Assembly (NCBI GenBank): GCA_964475515.1
Contig: CAYYWW010000021.1
Location: 1 to 15,923, forward strand
Direction: 5' to 3'
Length of the DNA: 15,923 nucleotides
Origin: CAYYWW01 sp964475515
Lineage (GTDB): Archaea > Aenigmatarchaeota > Aenigmatarchaeia > QMZP01
The notes under the pieces were generated by a model that saw nothing but the letters and a program-made list of their open reading frames with translations, was not told the origin of the DNA and did no database searches. The position numbers were made by a program, and so were the translations under genes. This document shows positions 12,538-15,923 of this stretch, one piece after another. Within the stretch, counting starts at the first letter, position 1. The number at the start of each line of letters is the position of its first letter.

Positions 12538-12628
12538 GTTTTATTGTTTGGGAAGCGGGCTTATCTGCTTTTTCTGGTTGAAAACCAAAAAGCAGAATAA
12601 GTCCCGCTGTTGTGGCATCTCCTTTGAT
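11765..12628 (-). other. 864-nt BHB intron in 23S between E. coli 2055 and 2056
   Basis: The 11-bp inner stem is TCAAAGGAGAT/ATCTCCTTTGA, with 5' bulge AC^A, 3' bulge AA^G and central helix TGGG/CCCT (one T-T mismatch). Splicing gives CAGTGGGAC|GAGAAGACC, the same length as in Haloarcula. It carries a LAGLIDADG gene. Confidence 0.9.
12520..12572. repeat. 53-bp identical repeat, copy in the 2055 intron
   Basis: Second copy of the segment at 11631-11683, in the same position relative to the endonuclease start codon. Confidence 0.93.
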
Positions 12629-12744
12629 GTCCCACTGGAGGTCTCCTGAATATGCACAGGACATTGATTTCGCTGGGTATCGGTCTAAGACAGCGGAGAT
12701 CTCGTTGAAACATTCATGCAGGTCGACAATTAATCGACAAGGGA

Positions 12745-12775
12745 TTGCGCACTGCCCAAAGACATGGCAACAGCT
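12745..12775 (-). other. 31-nt BHB intron in 23S between E. coli 1938 and 1939
   Basis: Helix GCGT/GCGC, bulges AA^A and AA^T, inner stem GCTGTT/GGCAGT with G-U pairs. Excision gives GGTAGCGTAA|TCCCTTG, the same length as archaeal GGTAGCGTAGTACCTTG. Confidence 0.83.
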
Positions 12776-12786
12776 TTACGCTACCT
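12776..12786 (-). other. 11-nt 23S micro-exon, E. coli 1928-1938
   Basis: AGGTAGCGTAA, containing the near-universal GGTAGCG, stands between a 50-nt and a 31-nt intron. Confidence 0.83.
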
Positions 12787-12836
12787 ATGTCTTAGACGGT
12801 CTTTTGTTATCATCTTTAAATCAAATGACCATCTAT
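12787..12836 (-). other. 50-nt BHB intron in 23S between E. coli 1927 and 1928
   Basis: Helix GTCT/AGAC, bulges TA^A and AT^A, and the 9-bp inner stem TAGATGGTC/GACCGTCTA (one G-U). Excision restores CTTA|AGGTAGCG exactly as in archaeal 23S. Confidence 0.88.
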
Positions 12837-13418
12837 TAAGACGGTCAGAGTTACCGCCGCCGTTTACCAGGGCTTCGGTCCCTTGTAAAGGACCTTAACA
12901 CACTGGCACTGGGCAGTTCTCAGGAGCTGTACAAGTCGTTTCCGATTAGCAGCCCCCTATGTTTTTGTTAAACAGTCGGACCTCCCTTGTCACTGCGACT
13001 CACCCGTTCCAACCGAGTTGGAGGGGTGAGCATGGCTTCTTCCAAGGGTACGCCACCAATTTGCCGAATTCCTTAGACCGATTTCTCCCAACACGTCTTC
13101 GCCTTCTCAGCGAGGGGCACCTGTGACGGTTCTCGGTACGATTGAAGGAAATCCTTTTTGATTCCGTTTTCACGGGTTCTGGGAGTCAGCCAAACCCTCA
13201 TACGAGGGCTCGTCGCAATTTCGTCCATTTCTCACCATTACGGTACTCCATGGACTTCGTTGCTTGATCACCCGCAGGGTGATTGGCCTATCCCAAAACG
13301 TCCGGAATCAAACCTAGCGTTGCCGCACGTATTCCTTCAGTACAGGAATATTAACCTGTTTCCCTTTCGGCAAACTCCGGTTAGGGTTTGCCTTAGGATC
13401 GACTAACCCTCAGCCGAA

Positions 13419-13463
13419 TCGACCAGAAGACAACCAATTAAATAAAGATTAGTTGTCATACTG
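13419..13463 (-). other. 45-nt BHB intron in 23S, near E. coli 1430
   Basis: Helix GATT/GGTC (two G-U pairs), bulges AA^C and GA^T, inner stem GACAACTAAT/ATTGGTTGTC. Excision gives CAACGATTAA|TTCGGC, close to E. coli. The weak helix leaves an expansion segment as the alternative. Confidence 0.65.
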
Positions 13464-14004
13464 TTAATCGTTGCTGAGGAACCCTGGCCCCTCAGACGGC
13501 TGGGATTTTCACCCAGCTTTGCTGCTACTATCGGCAAGATTCTTGTTTTTGTGAGGTCCACCCACACTCACGTGTAGGTTTCTACCCTCACAAAACACCT
13601 TCCTACCACATCTCTTTCGAGGTCCAAGGTATCGGTGGCTTCTTTAGTCCCGTCCATTATCGGGGCCCTCAACCTCGGTGGGTGAGCTATTACGCACTCT
13701 ATAAAGGATGGCTGCTTCTAAGCCAACCTCCCCACTGTCTTAGGTTGAAGACTCCCTTCCTCACTTAAGAAGCACTTTGGGACCTTAACCTTGGGCTGGC
13801 TTCTTTGCCTTTCGGAAAACGAGCTTACCCCGTTCCCTCACTCCTACCATCAACAGCGGCAAAGGGTTCGGAGTTTGACAGCGTAACTGGGCCTTTCGGC
13901 CCTTGGTTACCCAATCAGTAGCTCTACCCCTTTACCAGCCTCCGGTAAGGCTGAACTGTGGTTCATTTCGGAAGGAACCAGCTATCGCCCGTTTCGATTG
14001 GCTT

Positions 14005-14047
14005 TTAGTGTCACAAAGCTCCACAGCTCGAAAGCGGAGCCTTTGAT
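14005..14047 (-). other. 43-nt BHB intron in 23S, near E. coli 797
   Basis: Helix GGTG/CACT, bulges AA^A and AA^A, inner stem with a GCTCCGC/GTGGAGC core. Excision gives GGGGTGAA|AAGCCAATC, matching the conserved GGGGTGAAAGGCCAATC in length. Confidence 0.82.
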
Positions 14048-14426
14048 TTCACCCCTAGTCCCAGGTCACCACGGTGGTTTGAATCCCAACTGGTGTAGCA
14101 GGCCTCCATCCAGCTTTCGCTGGACTTCACCTTGCCCAGGACTAGATCAACGGGCTTCTGGTCTTATCCCTGTGACTTGGGCGCTTTCACACCCAACCAC
14201 CTCACCCTTGCGGGCTGCGTGGTTTTTGCTTTCGCTTCGGCTACGGTGTTACCACCTTAACCTCGCCACAGAGATAAACTCCTTGCCAAATGTTTCAAAA
14301 CTCACGATATAGTCCCTAAACCTCTTCTTGTACTCAGCTTTTACAAGCTTTTCCTCCGAAGAGGCAATTAAGGAACTATATCTCCCTGTGGCCATGTGGT
14401 TTCAGGATCTTTTCACCCCCTGTTAA

Positions 14427-14459
<33 letters not shown>

Positions 14460-14893
14460 GCGCTATCGGACTTGGAATATATTTAGGATTGGGAGTTATT
14501 GTCTCCCACCTTCCCACTGGATATCCGACCAGCGGTACTCTGGATACTCACTATCATCCTTCTTTCCTTCCTCTACGGGGCTATCACCCTCTAAGGCGCC
14601 GCTTTCCAGCGGACTTCGAGTCGGAAAGTTAGGATGAGCGTGAGTCCAAACCCCACATCCGGATATGATTTCTCATACCCGTTCGGTTTGTCCTCTTCCC
14701 TTTTCGGTCGCCCCTACTCAGGGAATCGCATTTGCTTTCTTTTCCTGGCCCTACTAAGATGTTTCAGTTCGGGCCGTCCCCTCTCAGGATAAAAATCCTG
14801 AGTAGTCCCGAAGGACTAGGAAGTCCCATTAGGAAATCCAGGGTTCAAAGGCTGCATGCGCCTACCCCTGGCTTTTCGCAGCTTGCCACGTCC

Positions 14894-14971
14894 TTAAAGG
14901 CCGACTGCCAACACTATGTATATACTGCTTTGTTAAACAAGCAGTCTTTATTCCATGTTAGCAGTCATGCT
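14894..14971 (-). other. 78-nt BHB intron in 23S, near E. coli 53
   Basis: Helix GAAG/CTTT, bulges AA^A and AA^G. The nested stems are GACTGCTAACA/TGTTGGCAGTC and ACTGCTT/AAAGCAGT. Excision gives CCGAAGAA|GGACGTGG, matching the universal GATGAAGGACGTG. Confidence 0.85.
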
Positions 14972-15028
14972 TTCTTCGGTTTCCAAGCCAAGCCATCCAC
15001 CACATGACCCTAAGGCCCTGTGTGTCAG

Positions 15029-15040
15029 GACAGCTCGCCT
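15029..15040 (-). repeat. 5' arm of the pre-23S processing stem
   Basis: AGGCGAGCTGTC (minus strand) just upstream of the 23S 5' end; the perfect partner is at 9351-9362. Confidence 0.8.
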
Positions 15041-15331
15041 ATGATAATCATTAAAAAGGACTCTTTTGGTGTTCACTTAGTCATCCACATGATATCTCAT
15101 GTGTCTGAACCCCGTTTTTAATTCATTATCCTTTTTTCTTAAACACCCCAAACCAAATGATTTGGAGTGACATATATGAGCATGATAAAGCTGTTCAGAG
15201 AAAGAGATATTTAACTATCCGCTGCTAGCTGTAACCCCCTGCCACAGAGCACAGCTAACTCTGAACAGCTTTGATAGCCCTCCAATGAATGTGTAATATG
15301 CAATGCAATATTATTTTGACATCTTGATTAT
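15041..15331 (-). other. tRNA-Ala to 23S spacer
   Basis: No gene is supported here. On the minus strand it holds two small hairpins (CCAAAT-C-ATTTGG and CACATGA/TATCATGTG) and the larger structured element at 15187-15272. A TTTAAATA box at about 15327-15334, right after tRNA-Ala, could be an internal promoter for the spacer RNA and 23S. Confidence 0.5.
15187..15272 (-). ncRNA. Structured RNA element in the rRNA spacer, unassigned
   Basis: A perfect 14-bp terminal stem (AAAGCTGTTCAGAG with CTCTGAACAGCTTT) encloses a second stem (TAGCTGT/ACAGCTA) and a small hairpin (GATA-GTTAAA-TATC), giving a three-way junction of 86 nt. It does not fold as a tRNA or 5S rRNA, and it is separate from the pre-23S stem. 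It may be a processing signal or a small stable RNA; I see no box C/D or clear H/ACA motif. Confidence 0.5.
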
Positions 15332-15827
15332 TTAAAGGTTTTGAGAGTAGGCCTTTATGGATGGACCGAGTGGGATATTCAGCCTTTCTTTGGATATCAC
15401 CAAAGAAAGTAGCTTTTGAACCCACAGCCTCTGCCTCACTTGGGTAAAGCTTTTATCAGTTTTTGAATTTTTAAGAACATCTTCTTTGCTGTCATAGAAT
15501 ACCTGACATATTCCATGCTTGGATTTTTTTCTTTTACCACTACCTTTTTGGAAATATGGCTTCCAAAATTGATTTTTAGGAACTTTTGTTATTTTACTCC
15601 AAAAATTTATTTCTTTTTCTATATCATGCTCAGGATAAAGATGTATTAAAATTTTGATTTTATTTTCTTTTGCTCCTATTTTTCTTAAAAATTTTAAGAA
15701 AGCTGTGACTATTTCCGGTTGTGTTTGTAAAACATACCCTAAATTGCTTCCAACCTCTTTTATCTACTCTTGCTTTTCTTCCCTCTGTCCAATATAAACT
15801 AGCTCCCATTATTTCAAGATCATCCAT
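15332..15827 (-). pseudogene. Frameshifted LAGLIDADG-type endonuclease in the tRNA-Ala intron
   Basis: From the ATG at 15827 the frame reads MDDLEIMGASLYWTEGRKAR and goes on to FRVCFTNT, then fails soon after. The continuation lies in another frame from about 15725 (QPEIVTAFLKFLRKIGAKE, later KILIHLYPEHDIEKEINFW) and runs through the 3' half of tRNA-Ala to a TAA at 15332. Loss of one CA unit in the CACA tract near 15720-15730 explains the break. The ALYWTEG-type first motif and the 'I..FLKFLR..G' and 'HLYPEHD' segments fit a LAGLIDADG-like family that is common in small archaeal and CPR genomes (recalled, not searched). It is either a decayed endonuclease or an assembly error. Confidence 0.65.
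15376..15414 (-). other. 39-nt BHB intron in the T loop (59/60) of tRNA-Ala
   Basis: Helix TTCA/TGAA, bulges AA^A and TA^T, inner stem CTTTCTTTGG/CCAAAGAAAG plus GC/GC. Excision gives the T loop TTCAAA|T. It is the same site as the third tRNA-Trp intron. Confidence 0.88.
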
Positions 15828-15871
15828 ATTCTCTGCTTAATATAAGCAGAGGTATTATAAAAGCTTTACCT
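15437..15871 (-). other. 435-nt BHB intron at 37/38 of tRNA-Ala
   Basis: Helix CTTG/CAAG, bulges CA^A and TG^A, and the 14-bp inner stem GGTAAAGCTTTTAT/ATAAAAGCTTTACC. It contains the start of the frameshifted endonuclease gene. Confidence 0.92.
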
Positions 15872-15888
15872 TGCAAGGGCAGCGATCT

Positions 15889-15914
15889 TCAACGCCTCTT
15901 GTAAGGCAAGAGGT
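15889..15914 (-). other. 26-nt BHB intron in the D loop of tRNA-Ala
   Basis: Helix AACG/CGTT, bulges GT^A and GA^A, inner stem CCTCTTG/CAAGAGG. Excision gives the D loop AACGGT|A between GATC and GATC. Confidence 0.85.
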
Positions 15915-15923
15915 ACCGTTGAT

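Larger units (their letters stand above)
15362..15923 (-). tRNA. tRNA-Ala(TGC) with three introns, cut by the window edge
   Basis: Minus strand. After removing BHB introns at 15889-15914, 15437-15871 and 15376-15414 the tRNA from position 11 onward reads: D stem (G)ATC/GATC with loop AACGGTA, anticodon stem CTGCC/GGCAG, loop CTTGCAA (anticodon TGC, Ala), variable AGGCT, T arm GTGGG-TTCAAAT-CCCAC, acceptor 3' strand TCGGTCC and discriminator A at 15362. Positions 1-10 lie beyond 15923. An Ala tRNA between 16S and 23S is the usual archaeal operon order. The middle intron is at the canonical 37/38 site and carries an endonuclease remnant; the D-loop and 59/60 introns are non-canonical. Confidence 0.9.

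Noticed and set aside
14786..14808. Hairpin CTCAGGAT-TTTT-ATCCTGAG as another mini-intron
   Set aside because: It corresponds to an existing helix in E. coli 23S (CATTAACT/AGGTTAATG) and no BHB is needed.

Overview
The window reads as archaeal chromosome, A+T-rich, probably from a DPANN-type or other deep-branching lineage (the lineage is inference). The signs are: protein genes with a TATA-like box about 25 bases before the ATG and no Shine-Dalgarno (leaderless mRNAs); Sec61-beta; a presenilin-type protease; pilins with class III signal peptides; an RNase P RNA gene; mevalonate-pathway kinases; and RNA genes full of introns bounded by bulge-helix-bulge (BHB) motifs, the substrate of the archaeal tRNA-splicing endonuclease.

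Layout. 1-2720: tail of an M24-type peptidase, phosphomevalonate kinase, mevalonate kinase, and a convergent NUDIX hydrolase. 2766-2908: tRNA-Thr(GGT) with two non-canonical introns. 2999-4856: presenilin-like protease diverging from a LAGLIDADG endonuclease gene whose end overlaps tRNA-Trp(CCA), which has three introns. 4898-5823: two convergent pilin genes. 5873-8686: tandem ThyX-like protein, Sec61-beta, histidine phosphatase and a membrane-anchored Holliday-resolvase-like nuclease. 8718-9041: RNase P RNA on the minus strand, diverging from a 72-residue ORF. 9369-15022: 23S rRNA on the minus strand. 15041-15923: spacer with a structured RNA, then tRNA-Ala(TGC), so the order is 16S (off the window) - tRNA-Ala - 23S.

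The main discovery is intron density. Comparing the 23S gene with remembered E. coli and Haloarcula 23S sequences, and requiring a BHB motif (4-bp helix with two flanking 3-nt bulges), I find ten introns in one 23S gene. Three (649-864 nt) carry LAGLIDADG genes; seven are ORF-less and only 30-78 nt. They isolate two micro-exons, of 15 nt (E. coli 2056-2070) and 11 nt (1928-1938). With the three tRNAs the window holds 18 predicted introns. In nearly every case excision restores the conserved length. The E. coli numbering, and the view that a site is conserved, come from memory and need an alignment.

The same rRNA has unusual bases in its functional core: T2452/G2453 opposite C2500/C2503/C2504 in the peptidyl-transferase centre (partly compensatory), A2661 in the sarcin-ricin loop, C1916 in helix 69 and A2586. 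Several homing-endonuclease frames run through the 3' splice sites into exons, so they can only be translated whole from unspliced RNA.
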